64,000 bases of DNA, taken from positions 1 through 64,000 of the forward strand of contig MU404055.1 of the NCBI GenBank assembly GCA_022695795.1, read 5' to 3'. Numbering within the stretch: position 1 is the stretch's first letter; every line of letters starts with the position of its first letter. This document shows, one piece after another, positions 46,120 to 58,976 of this stretch. This DNA is from Biscogniauxia marginata. Taxonomy: Eukaryota > Ascomycota > Sordariomycetes > Xylariales > Xylariaceae. The translations under genes and the position numbers were made by a program. The notes under the pieces were generated by a model. That model saw only the letters and a list, made by a program, of their open reading frames with translations, was not told the origin of the DNA and did no database searches.

Positions 46120-46690
46120 TCGAAATAAATACGTCTTACTTAAATTTAAATTAACATAACAATTTCTTTATATATTATTATTCTTTATTAAAACGTTTTT
46201 ATTCCGCTTTAATACATTTTTAATTCTTTAACTCGTTTAAGTTTTAAAGCTCGCGACGAATAAATTAAACCTTATATTTACGTAACTATTTAAATTAACG
46301 ATTTAACTACGTAATTTTACTTAATAATTCCTAGAATTATTAAACGACTATTTATTTTTCTTAGTTAATCTTGAGTTTTTCTTTTTAAATGTTTTAAAAA
46401 AATTTCAAGGAAATATAATTATTATCGCAAAAAGTAGTATTAACTTCGTTATAATTTTAACACTTTTTTTAGTCTTTTAATATCTTATATAATAAACCCC
46501 TTTTAAAATAACGAGTATAAAGCATAATTATATATTTAAATTAATCGATAACGGTAATTAATTTATATCGATATTTAAAAGAGTTTTTTTTAAAAATCTA
46601 TTTGTATATTCTTAATAACTCGATAAAATAATATAATTAAAATAAATAATTATTAAAAAAAGAAGTTTTAAAAATAAAACTATTCGAAAA
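46120..46690 (-). pseudogene. Antisense extra-frame remnant in element A
   Basis: On the strand opposite gag-pol, between the chromodomain and the 3' LTR, one frame reads like coding sequence once its TAA/TAG codons are taken as mutated CAA/CAG. It has VNTTFCDNNYISLKFF at about 46395-46450, then a long Gln/Lys/Leu-rich coiled-coil pattern, and FIRREL...LNELKN near 46215-46275. The same location, strand and general pattern occur in element B. It is degraded here. Family membership is inferred from pattern only; I recall many-copy fungal hypothetical proteins with a Cys cluster followed by such a coiled coil and an RRGL-SLEEL motif. Confidence 0.55.
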
Positions 46691-46700
46691 AAAGAAATAA

Positions 46701-47092
46701 TATTACGAATTAATAAAAATAAAAAAATAAAAAGAGTTATATAACTTTAAAAAGAATTCTTTATTAAACTTTTAAAAAAAATATTAATATTCTTTATTAA
46801 TCTCTTAAAAATTAAAAAAAATAATAAGTATTACTTTATAAAAAAGTAAGTATAAGTAAATTTGAATTTTCTTTATATCTAGTTATTTATTCGAGTTTTT
46901 TAATTATTAATATAAAATTATAATTACTCTTTAATACTATAATGAGAATACTTTAAAATCTCTTTAACGAATAAAGCATTATAAATTTTTTAAATTAATC
47001 TTAACTCATTATTACCTTTAAAACAAGAAAAACTTAATACGTATTTACTTATAAAGTTAACTAACTAGAAACAAATAGGGAGGTTCGTCACA
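46701..47092 (+). repeat. 3' LTR of element A
   Basis: 392 bases, TATTACGAATT to GTCACA, aligned with the 5' LTR. The U3 part is far more mutated than in the 5' copy: CCAACAAGGG reads TTAATAAAAA at the same place. The end GGTTCGTCACA is less mutated than in the 5' copy. Confidence 0.9.
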
Positions 47093-47097
47093 ATTTA

Positions 47098-50000
47098 TTT
47101 AAGATTTTATTTTAAAAAGTTTAAATAAAACTTTTTAAAAGTAAAAAGTAAACTTTAAATCTCGGTTAAATACGATATTTATAAGCATATTATAAAACCT
47201 TTAAATTTCCCGGGTAAATATTTTCCCCTTTTTAAAGGTATAAAATAAATCATTTTTATAAATTTATTTATTATAACTTAAAACTAATTATAATTTTTTA
47301 AAAAAAAGGTTTATAATAAAATTTATAAAGATAAATTATTATAATACGTAAAAAAAACTTTAAAAATTAAAATTTACTATATAAAACGTATTATAAAGCT
47401 TTATTTTTTTAGTAATTAAAATACTTTTTTATATAATTAATTATATTAATATTCATTTTTAATTATTAAAAGTTTCGTTTAATTAATTTAAAGGTTTTTT
47501 CTTTTTTTATATAACTTACGACCTTTAAATCGTGTTTAAATAAGAAAATATCTTTTTTTAACTTTTTTAAATCGGGTATTTATAACTTATAATTATAATA
47601 AAGTACTTTTTATTTTATTCGTGCTAAATTTTCGGGGTTTTAAAATTATTTTAAGCCGTTTTTTTACTTGTATTAAAAATTCTTTATTTTAATTTATTAT
47701 TAAAATACTTTATAATCGTGTTAATATAATAATAATAATAAAAAAGAAAAATGTTTTTTTATAATATTATTAATATTAATTAATATTTACTTTTTCTTTT
47801 TTTTAAACGATATTTTAAATATTAAAAAAATAAATCGACTTTAATGTTTTATTTCTTAAGTTAATAATAAACTATAAAATCTATTTTAACTAGTTCTTAA
47901 ACTTATTAAATTTATTTTTTATTAAAAACTTTTATTATAATAAAATAAAATAAGTTATAATAGTTTATATATATTTACATTATAAACGCCGTTTTTTTTT
48001 AAATATCTTCTTTATTAATAAAAATTATTAATTATTATTAAAAATTTTTTATTATAAATATTATAATTAATTTTTATAAAAAAGAATTTTCAAAAATAAA
48101 ACATTACAAAGTATAATTTATTATTATCGCTTATTTAAAACAAAACTTCTTTTAAAGCGAAATTCGAAATATTAACTTTTATAATAAATTATTAAAATAA
48201 ATCCAAATAAACTAAAATAAATATCGAGATAAAAACCTTTTTAAGATCTTAAAAAAATTATTCTATTTTTAATATTTAAAACCAATTTTTAAAGTTTAAT
48301 TATTTTAAAGAAGTTCTTTATAAATCTTTAATAAAAATTAAAAAAGCTTATAAAAAATTTAACTTTTTTAAACGACTTTAATTATTTCTAAAAAAAAAAA
48401 CCGATTTTTACTTTCTTTTTAAACATTTTTATTTTATTAAGAAATATAATATACTTTAAAAACTTAAGTTTTTAAGCTTTTTATACGCATTTATTAAAAG
48501 CGACTATTATTTTATTATTTAATAATATTTATATATATAAAAATATTATTAATATAAATTACGACCCCTTGGTTAAATAAAATTTTAAATATATAATTAA
48601 AACGTTAATAAGCTTAAAAAGTATAACTAAATACTTATAAAGTCTATATTTATGCTTAAAAACGGTTTTTTATTTATTACCTTTTTTAATATGTATAAAA
48701 TAAAATCCGTTTTTTAAGTTTAACTTCGTAAATTATTTAATTAACTTAATTCGTTTTTAAAGTTTTTTATTAATAAAAAAAGATATTTATTTAATTTTAT
48801 AATCTTATTTAAATCGTGATAATTTATATATAACTTAAAGCCTTTTTTATAAAGCTTTAAAATAAATATTAAAACTAAAAATTTAAATCGTTTAATCTTA
48901 TTAATTAATAATATCTTTTTTAATTATTCTCGAAATAAATTTAATTCTTTTTTATTTAAGAAATATATAAATCTTTAAAAAGGAGTTTTTTCCTTTATAA
49001 TATTAATAACGTAATCGTAAGATTTATAAAAAAATAATTCTTTCGCGACTTTTCTTGTTATAATTTAAAAATAATCCCGAAATTTAATTAAAACTTTATT
49101 TAACGTTAATTCTTTTTTTTAATTCGTACAATTAATTTAAAAAAACTTTATAACTATTATTTATATATAAATTAAAGAGCTCGTATTAAGTTATTTATTA
49201 ATAAAATAATATAACATTATAATCGTGATTTAAAAATATTATTTCGAAAAATAAATAATCGTAATAATTATCTTGACAAATAATAATACTAAGTACGAAA
49301 TAAGTTTCCACGTTAAAAATAACCTTTTTATTATAAACGCGTATTACCTCGAGAATTAATCGTTTAATAAAAAAAATATAATAAATCCTTAAAAAATTAT
49401 TATTTATTAACGCGATTAAGTTTCTAAAATTAAGAAATATTTTAACTAATATTATATATTTATTAAAAAGTAATATTATAAATATAATAAGTTTTTCGCT
49501 TATTTTTAAACGCTTAAAAATTAATAACGCGTTTTAGTTATATAAATACTTAAAAGCGGTAACGGCTTTAAAATAATAATAAAAATCCTTATTTTTATAA
49601 TTTAAATTAAAATATATAACGCGTAACTTAAGCGGTAAAAACTAGTTACGTCGTTTTTATATTAAAATATAAAAAAACATAAAAGTTCTTTATTAAATAT
49701 TTATAAACAGTAAAATTCCCATTAATAATTTAAAAGGCCTTAACGAAAATCTTTTATTTTTAAATTAATTTCGTATAAGTTATTTTCTTAAAATAAATTA
49801 AAAATAATTCTGGCGATTTTCGCCTTTTTTAATTTTAAATTTTTTTTAGCTTGCTTAATTCTTTTTATCGTTATAATTTTCTTTTTTAAGGCGATTAATA
49901 ATTCGTTTTTATTTACGTCTTTTCTTATATAATATTTTATAATTTAATAAATATTATATTTATATTAAATATATAAATTTTTTACTTTTTTTTATTTATT

Positions 50001-51702
50001 AATATTTTTTTAATTTACTTTTTTAAAACCTTTTTATATTAATTTAAATATTCTTTTTATTAAACTTATTTCTTTGTTTTTTAAAAGTTTAAACGTCTTT
50101 AAAAACTTAAAAAGCTTTATTATTTTTATTTTAACGTTTATTTAGATTTTTAAACTCTTTCGAATTAAACTTTCTTTTTTTTAGTTTAACGAAATTAACT
50201 TATATAATTTTATATTTTTTTAATTATAATTAAAAAATCTTCGTTAAAAGATAATATATTTCTTTATTAAATATGTATTAAATTAAAAACTTTTACGAGT
50301 AAAATAATAAAAATAATATTTTATAATTAAGGTTTTGTTAATCGGGTTTATATATTTAAATTTATAATTCTCGTAATATAATAAATAATATCGTTTTAAT
50401 ATTTAAAGTTTTTAAATTTTCGTAAACATTTAAAAAACTTCGCGTTATTATAAAAACGTTTTTAAATTAAAAAAGCGTAACTTGTTTAGTTATTAATTAT
50501 ATATATATTTATTAAGATTTTTACTTTTTTAATATTAATTTAAAGCTTTTTTTATAAATAACGATTTTACTTACGCGATTTTAAACTTATTATTCTTAAA
50601 AGAATTATAATAAACTTTTAAATAAACTTTTATTAATATTTATTATATTTAAAAAAAAAATTTTGCCGTTATAAATAAAAAGTTTACTTATTTATAATTA
50701 AATATTTCGTTTATTTATAATTTTAATTATAACTTAAAATATTTATTCCTAATTTATTTTTAAAAGCTTAAGTAATTTTATATTATTATAAAAATTAAAT
50801 TCTTTTCGAAATAAACCTCAAGAAAATTCTTTTTTTTCGTTATCGTCGCTGTCGTCGTTATCGTCGTTATTATCGTTTAATCTTTTTAAGTTACCGGCCC
50901 TTTAAAAAAGTAAAGCTTATTTAATTAAAGTTTTTATTAGTCGTTAACGTTAATCTTTAATTCTTTACTTTTTTAATAAAAATAAAATGTCGTTATTTTT
51001 AAAATATAAAAATATTATTCTTAATTTTCGCCTTTTTTAAAAAGACATAATAATAATCAAGGGAATTACGATTATAACTTAAAAAAGTAAATTATAAATT
51101 AATTTTCAAGGCGAGGTTAATTCGAGTTAATTAAATTATTTTTTCGTAATAAAAAGAACTATAAAGTCAATTTATTTATTAACGATTTTTACTTTTTTTA
51201 AGTTTTTATAATATTAATAACTTCGTTTATATTAATATTATTATTAAAAATCGTTAATACTTTTTTAATTAATCGTTTAACTTTTTTAGCTTATTTTTAA
51301 GATTATTAATTAAAGCGAATACTTTATTTAAACATTTTAATTATTAGTTCCTTTATAATGGTTTTTTTCGTAATAACCTATTTTTTTTATTTAACTTTTT
51401 ATCGAAATTTTTATTATTTTCAATATAAAGTTTAAACTATTTTAATTACTTCTTATTAAAACCGTTTTTAAGTTTTAATAACTTATTTTATACGATTAAA
51501 AGCTTTTTATTTTTATTTATTATTTTTAATACGAGTATTATTTCTTTTTAAATAAATTAAATAAAGTAATTATTAATTTAAGTTATTTAAATTTTAAAGT
51601 CTTCGAAGTTAATAATAAATTACTTTTATCGTTTATAAGCTTTATATATCGCGTTTTATAACACTATATAATTTTTTAACTTTATTTATAACTTAATTAA
51701 AC
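47098..51702 (-). pseudogene. gag-pol remnant of element D, central block
   Basis: Main surviving coding block of D, on the minus strand. RT is readable at about 48850-48540 (KGFKLYINYHDLNKI, then NKYLFLLI), and an Asp/Asn-rich linker at about 50880-50825 marks gag. It is interrupted on the left by element A and on the right by element B; the continuation towards the 3' end is 39882-39061. Stops throughout. I could not resolve integrase or a chromodomain with confidence in D. Confidence 0.75.
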
Positions 51703-51707
51703 GTTAT

Positions 51708-52098
51708 TATAACGGACCTCCTTATATATTCCTAGTTAATTAACTTTACAAGTAAATATGTACTAGGTTTTCTTATTTTAAAGGTAATAATAAGTTAAGA
51801 TTAGTTTAAGTAATTTATAATGCTTTATTCGTTAAAGAGATTTCAAGGTACTTTTATTATAATATTAAAAAGTGATTATAGTCTTAAATTAATAGCTAAA
51901 AAACGAGAGATTAATTATATAGAAAATTCTAATTTATTTATACTTTTTTTTTATATATATAAAACAGTTAAATCGGTAAATCGCTTGTTATTTACTTACG
52001 ATTTATTAAATCACCTTAAATCGGTAAATCGCTTATTACTTATTCTCGATTTACCAAATCACCTTTGCTTACGTGATTTACACGTAAGACCCGTAATA
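51708..52098 (-). repeat. Left (3') LTR of element B
   Basis: 391 bases, from TATAACGGACC to CCGTAATA, aligned with the right copy. It contains two adjacent 48-base direct repeats (51970-52017 and 52018-52065), each starting AAATCGG with short internal inverted repeats. More mutated than the right copy. Confidence 0.9.
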
Positions 52099-52510
52099 TT
52101 ATTTTTCCTTTTCAAGGATCTTCGTCTTAAAAATAAGAAGGTCTAAAAAAACCTTATTTATTATTTTAAGTTTTTTAAACTTTATTTTTTTATTATGTCT
52201 TACTATATAACTAAAAACCAAAAAGAAGTTATTTCGCGACATGTTAAAAAATTAATAAAAAACAAAGTTGCTTTTTTAAAACTAGTTATTTTAAACGGAA
52301 AAAAAGAAATAGCTTGTTTTTCTTACAAACAATTTAAAAAAGAGTATATAACCTTTAAAGACTCGAGCCGTTATTTAAAGTATATTTATTTAAAACGTAT
52401 TTATTATAACGTCTTTAATATTTCGCGTAAAAGTATAGCTAAAATTATTAAATAATTTTTAAAAGTTAAAGCGGACTTAAAAAAAGCGAACGCCGCGGTT
52501 AAAAAGGCTA

Positions 52511-52609
52511 NNNNNNNNNNNNNNNNNNNNNNNNNNNNNNNNNNNNNNNNNNNNNNNNNNNNNNNNNNNNNNNNNNNNNNNNNNNNNNNNNNNNNNNNNN
52601 NNNNNNNNN
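52511..52609. other. Assembly gap (99 N)
   Basis: Unsequenced or collapsed stretch directly left of the 21-base repeat array. The repeat probably extends into it, since the codon pattern on both sides (KANAAVKKA before, NKAV repeats after) agrees. Confidence 0.95.
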
Positions 52610-52726
52610 ATAAATAAAGCGGTAATAATTATAAATAAAGCGGTAATAATTATAAATAAAGCGGTAATAATTATAAATAAAGCGGTAATAATTATAAATA
52701 AAGCGGTAATAATTATAAATAAAGCG
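52610..52726 (+). repeat. 21-base tandem repeat in the antisense frame of element B
   Basis: Five perfect copies of the unit ATAAATAAAGCGGTAATAAT+T, plus 12 bases of a sixth. Seven codons per unit (INKAVII), in frame with the antisense frame, so copy number can vary without frame loss. Abuts the assembly gap. Confidence 0.9.
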
Positions 52727-52959
52727 TGTCGTTTTTAAACGTAAAAAAACCTTTAATTTAAGAAGTTATAAAGAATAATTACTCGGGGTTTTAATTCTAT
52801 CGAGGAACTAAAGCGTATTAAGTTTAAAGAGGCGAAGGAGTAGCGGCGTCTTAACGAAAAATTATAACGTAAAAAGGGAGAGTAGTGTTAACTTGGACTT
52901 GCTTAAGACTCGTTTGTTGCCGAGACTTTCTTTTTTTCTTTTGACGATTTAGACCTCGA

Positions 52960-55900
52960 CGTTTAGGTCCTCTTAGCTAGTTTGGATTTTGGCGGTGAAA
53001 GTTTTTAATTTCCTTTATTAAGTTTTTTAAATACTTAAGTGGTTTTTAAGTATTTTCTTTCGGTAGGTAGCTTTCTTACTTAATAAGATATTATAATTAA
53101 TTATTAACTTTTCTTAAATTTAATATCTTTTCGACTTTATACTTATTAGGATTTTTTTTAAGTTTTAACTATTCTTTTAGTAAGGCGTTTTTTAATGTTA
53201 ATTTTAAAAGTAAAACATGGAACATTAAGTATATTCTAAATCTTTTTAATAATGTTAGTTTATAATTAGTTTTTAAAATAACCTCTTTAATTTTATATAG
53301 TTTTAACTTCTTAAACTTAAGTTTTTTATTAAGCCGTTTTGTTTTAATTTAAGGCGTTTTTATTATTACGCCTTATTATTAATAAAATAAGTAAATTATA
53401 TCTTTTTTTAAATTAGTTCCTTAATTCTTTTTTTATTATAATACTTTGTTATTTTATTTTAAATGAATTATAATTTTTTTTATAATCGTAATTATACCGT
53501 TTAGACTTTTTCGGATAATATTTCTACTTTTAAGGTTTCCGTTTTGACTTTTAATACTTCCGTGAGTTTGATTAGTTGCTTTTAGACTTTTGCTTTTTAA
53601 TCGTATACTGCTTTATATAGTGATATTTTTATGTCTTCGTTAATTAAAGTGTTATAAGCTATTTAAGTTATTAGTAATAATTCTACTTAGTTATTTATTT
53701 CTTAGTTAATATAACTTTAAAGATATTATTTTATTATTTAATTCAATTTTTCTGTTTATTCGTTTAACTAAAAATAATATATTATAAATAACTTTTATTT
53801 AACTTTTATTCGTTTTATTAGACTAGTCTAAAATTTTAACGTAAATAACTTGTTTTTGTTTAAAATAATACGTTTTAATAATCTATATTTATTAACATAT
53901 TTTTTTAAGAAACTAAAAGCTAATTATTTTACTATGCTTAACTCGTTAAATAATAAAAAGTAAACATACTTCGTAAGTTTATTAACAATTACTTATATAC
54001 TATTATAAGGTACTCCTATAATAGGGTTTTTTAACTTGAAAAGTTTTATTATAAAATCCCACGTAATTGTGTGCCATGCTTTTTCAGGTATTTAAGTTAG
54101 TTATAATAATTTATATGGTTTATATCGTGACGTTTTAATTTTATTATAAACGTTATAGTTTTTCATAACTCTCTTAACTATTTATCTTATTTCTAGAAAG
54201 TCGAACTTTTCTTATAACCGTTTTAATGTTTTAAAGATTCCTTAGTAACCATATAAAGGGTGTTTATAGAATTCTTTGATAAACTCGTTTTATACTTATT
54301 CCGGTACGTAGACTTTTTCTTTATATAAGAGAAGTTCGTTATTAGTTCCTTGTTAAAACTATAACTACTTTTCTTTTTAATTATAACTTTCTTTAAAACG
54401 TTATTTCTAGTCTCTTATGTTGATTTATATGTAAATTAACATAACTAATCTGTTATTTTGATGTTTAAACATTTAAACATCTTTTTTATTAACTTTTAAA
54501 TTATAATCTCCTTTTTTATTAAGAAGATCTATTTAAATGTTTTCTTTTCTTTTAATATAATAAATCTTAAAATTAAACTTAAACAAGAAAATCATTTAAC
54601 GCTTATATCTTTAATTAAGCGTTTATGTTATTATGAATTATATAAGGTTTTTATGATTTAAATAAATATCGATAGGTTCCTTGGTTCCGCTAAGCCATAG
54701 TTCTTACTCTTTTAGTGCTTTAATAATTATTAATAGTTCTTTATTATAAATTTAGCAATTTAGTTTAGCACTATATAATGCCTTAAATAAATACGCGACT
54801 AGGTATTATTTTTTATTGTTTTTTAGCTATTTTAAAACTACTTCGATGGCGAAATCTAAGGCGTTTATCTTTAGTTATTTCTTTTTGTTTTCGTTTAAAA
54901 GTTTATATATAACCTCGCTAGTTACTACTTCTTTTAATTATTAAAAAGCTTGCTTAGCTTTTTTAATAAAATGAAAAGTTTTTCTTATTTTCGTTAAAAT
55001 AGTTAGTTTTATTAATAGTTTAATAATTCGCCCAAAATCTTAAATGAGTTATTTAACGTAATTAATAAAACTAAGAAATACGCGTACGTTTATAACACAC
55101 TTAGGTTCTAGTTAATCCTTAATTACTATTATTTTTCCCTTTTAAATACGGATTTCTTTTAAACTTATTATAAACCTTAAATAATTTAGTTTTCTAATAT
55201 GTTATTTACTTTTAATTGAATAAATAAGTAAGTTTACCTTTTTTAAGGCTTTTAATACTTACTTTATATGTTTTTTATATTTCTTCTCGCATTTTAAGTA
55301 AATTAATATATCGTCTAAATAAACGAATATAAATTTATTTAGAAATTTGCGAAAAACCGTTATAATTATGTATTAAAATGTAATAAGTGCGTTAATAAGT
55401 CTAAATAGCATAACTTTATACTTATAATATTTATATATCGTTTAAAAAGCGGTATATTATTTGTGTTTTTTAGCCATTTTAATTATATAATAATTATCGC
55501 GAAGGTTTAATACTATAAAGATTTAAGCCTTATTAATTTATCTTTTTATGAGTTTTATTAGTAGTAACGAGTATTCGTTTTTTTAGTTATTTTATTAAAG
55601 TGTTAGTAATTAATTACTCGTTATTACACTAAATTTCTTTCTTTATTAACACGTTACTTTTCGTCTTTGTCGATTTTTAGTACTATAATTGCCGGGTATC
55701 TTAATAAAGACTTTAATTCTCGAATATATCTTTTATTAAGATCATTTTAAATTCCTTTTTATAATGCTTTTTGTTTTTCTTAATTTATAAGATATATTAA
55801 AAATAGTTTTAACTACTTTTTTTCTTTAAAGTGGATTTAGTGATTTTATTAATTATATTTTAGTAATTCTTTTTTTATTTTATCTTTAAATAATTTATAA

Positions 55901-58900
55901 AAACGGAAGTACTCGTGCGATACTTTCTTTATTAGATTTTTAAGCTTAGTTACTCGAATTATATAAGCGATATATTTCGTCTTTATATCCGTTTTTTTAG
56001 AGTTATTTATAGTACTTATTTTATAATTTGTAGTGGTTAACTCCTTTTAATCTTGATTTTAATGAAGCGTGTTTATCTCGAAATTTATTTGTAAATTACT
56101 TCTTTTAAGCTAATTTATTCCTAGAATTATATTGTGACTTAATATATATATAATGTCAAAAATGATTTGTTTAAAATGTTTTTAAATAGTCACTAAAAAA
56201 GGGATTATTTCTTTTAATATTTTGTTATTCTCGTAATTAAATATATTTTTTTAAGTTATTTTAATTAAAATATAACTTTTATTTACTTTTAAGTTTATAA
56301 AAGCTTTATACTTCTTTTTATTATATTTAACTTTAATTATAATGATATTATCGAGTCTCGACTAAACTTCGTATAAAAACTTACTATTTATAGCTTCTCG
56401 CTGCTTTATTAGCGAGAGCCTTTACCGTTTTTTGGTTTTTTACGTCTTTTTTTTTTAAGTTTCTTTAAATCGCTATGGCTTAGGTGTCTTTTTATTTTTA
56501 GGTTTTTATAAGAACGTGTTTTTAATAATTGTTATTTAAATAATCTCTTTAATTACTTTTTACGTAATAAGGGGTAAAAAGTTTATTTTTATATAAAACT
56601 TTATATATTAAAACTTTAATTCTTTTTCGAGGCCCTTTTTATAACTTAAATTTATTTTTTTATTAACTTGAAATCTCTTAAAATTTTAAATTATTTTCGA
56701 ATAAAGGGTATAATTCTCGAATTTATTTATTAAAAGTAACTTAATATTTCCTTATAAGTTTATATAAATTTCTAGAAACTTTTCCTTTTTTTTAAAGTAT
56801 ATTTTAACGATTCGTTTATAGTTTAGTTTAATCGCACGTATTTTTACTTGTTATTTTATTAAGTGCTTTTTTACGAAGTCGAATAAACTAGTGTTATATT
56901 TAGCTCGTTTTTCGAGTTATTATAAAAGATATAATCCTTTTTATAATTCTTATAATTCTTTTTTAATTTCGTTTTTTTTAAAACCCGTTTTAAGCAAATT
57001 GTGTATATCGCATAGTATTAAGGTATAATATATATAACCTTTAATAATTACTTCGTTGCTTTTTTCGGAACTTAAGTGAAGATAATATGCTTTAAAATAA
57101 TATAGCTATTGTGGGACGTTATTATAAATATACTTATTTTCTTTTATATTATTACTTTCTAGTTTTTGCGAATAGTAACTAACTTTATCCTTAAAACTTC
57201 TATATACTTAATAAGTGTCGTTAATATAAAAACTTTAATGTAACGATATATATTCTTTTTTTAGTTAGTTTTCTATTTTTAGCTTTATTTTAAGTTCTTT
57301 ACTTAATAACCTATTAAGTTAGTTAATATTATTTAAGCTTTAATAAATATCGTAATTGTCATTTATGTAAAACCTTTAGTTTAAGCTATTATACTGGCTT
57401 TTTCTTTAATGTATTTCGTATTTATTATCGTTATAATGGCTTTAATGTAGCTTATTATAGTTTAATTTAATTCTTAAGTCGTATTTTAATTTATAAGTAT
57501 CGTATTTATATAGTAATTCGTTTTTGTTATATCCTTATTTAACTTGTTTTAACGTGAGGTATTTTAAATATAAGTAATCGTACTTTAAATAGTCTTTATA
57601 ATCGACTTAATAATATTTATAATTTCTTTTTATAAGGACCTTTTTATTTTTCTTTGCTTTAATAATAATAATAATAAATACTTAATTTACTTCCTTGTTA
57701 TTTTCGAAATAAACTTTTACTTTAAAAGTTCTTTTTTCGAGTTAAGAAATCCCTCTTGTTTTTAGTTTTTATTTCTTAAGATTCCGGTACTCGTTTTTAT
57801 AATATCTTTTCTTTTTATAATTAAAACACTTAATAGTTAATTTGTCTTGTTTTTTTTGCTCCTTTTAAGCGGCGTTAATTTTAATGGGGTTTAACTTAGT
57901 TTTAGTGCCTTTCCTTGTTTTGGCACCACTTTTATAATTTCCTTCTTTCTACTAATCGCCGTTTTTTCGTTATATCGTCTTTTTCTTTTTAAGGTATTGT
58001 TCGAAGTTTTTGTTATTAATAGTAATTGCTATTATAACGTAATTATTAAATTTTTTTACTTTTCTTTCTTTATATAGGTTTATTTTATATAATTTATTCT
58101 TTATATAGTTTTTTAGTTTTTAATAAAATAAGTAATATAAGCTTTTAATAAGTAGTTATAATTAATTTATAAGTTTTTTGAACTTAATAACGTAGTTTAA
58201 AGCCTTTTTATCTTATCGTAGTTTATAAAGTCGAGTTTCGGCTTATTATTTAAGAATTAAGTTATTAAATATAAACTTAAGTTGTTTTTTAAACTCTTTA
58301 TAATCTTTAAAGACCTTTTTTATGTCTTTTTAAGCGTTTAGTTCATTATCTAGATGATCTTTTAATACTAATTAAAACCAGGTTAAAGCAGTTTCGACGA
58401 GGAGCTGAGATACCGTGAGAACTTTTTATTCTTTAATAGTAATTATTCCGTAATAAAACTATAAATAGGTTCCGGCTTAAATTAAAAATCCTTTTAAATC
58501 GCTTAACTTATTATACTTATTAAGTATAATTAGTTTAAAACCCTTTATATCGAGGGTCGTTATATTGTTTTTGTCGTTTAAGTTATTAGGGTTATTATCG
58601 TTTAAAGGTGGTTTTAGTTATTTATCTTTAAGAAGTAAAAGTTATTTTATTTATTTATTTTCTTTTTTAAGTGTTTCTTCTTCTTTCTCTTTTTCTTTCT
58701 TAAATGATTCTTCTTATTAAGCTTTAAAGGTGTCCTCTTAAGGCTCTTTTTTAGCTATAATTATAATTAACTTTTATATTAGTTCTTTTAAACCTTTTTA
58801 TTATATCGTAAAAGAATCTAAAGCTTTTGTTTAAAAGCTTATTAACTATTATTTTTTTTACTTATTTCTTTTCTTGTTACCTTTTAATCTTAAGGGGCAT
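52960..58900 (-). pseudogene. gag-pol remnant of element B (Ty3/gypsy chromovirus)
   Basis: Begins at the minus-strand ATG 58900, equivalent to gag of A, followed by a Lys/Glu-rich stretch and an acidic linker near 58615-58560. RT near 55515 reads LRDNYYLI on the minus strand, matching A. A weak chromodomain-like end (LPTERK) lies at about 53110-53000, with a basic Arg/Pro/Lys tail after it. It retains more G and C than A, so its motifs are somewhat clearer, but stops occur throughout. Confidence 0.82.
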
Positions 58901-58976
58901 GTTTATCTTGAAACGGTTTAATTAAAAGTCCCTTCTTTTAAATCAATGTTAAACATTAATTAAAGAGCTATTAAAA

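Larger units (their letters stand above)
39883..47092 (+). mobile_element. Element A: full-length chromovirus-type Ty3/gypsy retrotransposon, RIP-degraded
   Basis: 7.2-kb element with LTRs at 39883-40256 and 46701-47092 and a perfect five-base duplication ATTTA at 39878-39882 and 47093-47097. Plus orientation is shown by a gag start at 40333, RT, RNase H, integrase and chromodomain remnants in that order on the plus strand, and a polypurine tract (GAAAAAAAGAAATAA, 46686-46700) directly before the right LTR. Every frame has many stops, mostly TAA, with G and C nearly absent. Inserted in the interior of D. It shares its LTR 3' half and internal region with B but has a different U3. Confidence 0.92.
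52195..52990 (+). pseudogene. Antisense extra frame in element B, with an open 86-codon 5' part
   Basis: Runs on the strand opposite gag-pol, starting 97 bases inside the left LTR. From ATG 52195 it is open for 86 codons to TAA 52453-52455, a rare uninterrupted frame in this AT-rich block. The same frame continues past that stop (a CAA-to-TAA change would explain it) into VKADLKKANAAVKKA, a 21-base in-frame repeat, then RGFNSIEELKRIKFKEAKE and DSFVAETFFFF. The first part has regularly spaced Tyr codons (RYLKYIYLKRIYY) where G-to-A change of Cys codons could have removed a Cys-x2-Cys cluster. The pattern fits the many-copy fungal proteins I recall with a Cys cluster and coiled coil, but this is not verified. 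Not a host gene in my view: it lies fully inside a retroelement and has a counterpart in A. Confidence 0.6.

Noticed and set aside
52195..52455. Host gene of 86 codons
   Set aside because: Lies entirely within element B between LTR and pol, and element A has a counterpart; it belongs to the retroelement.
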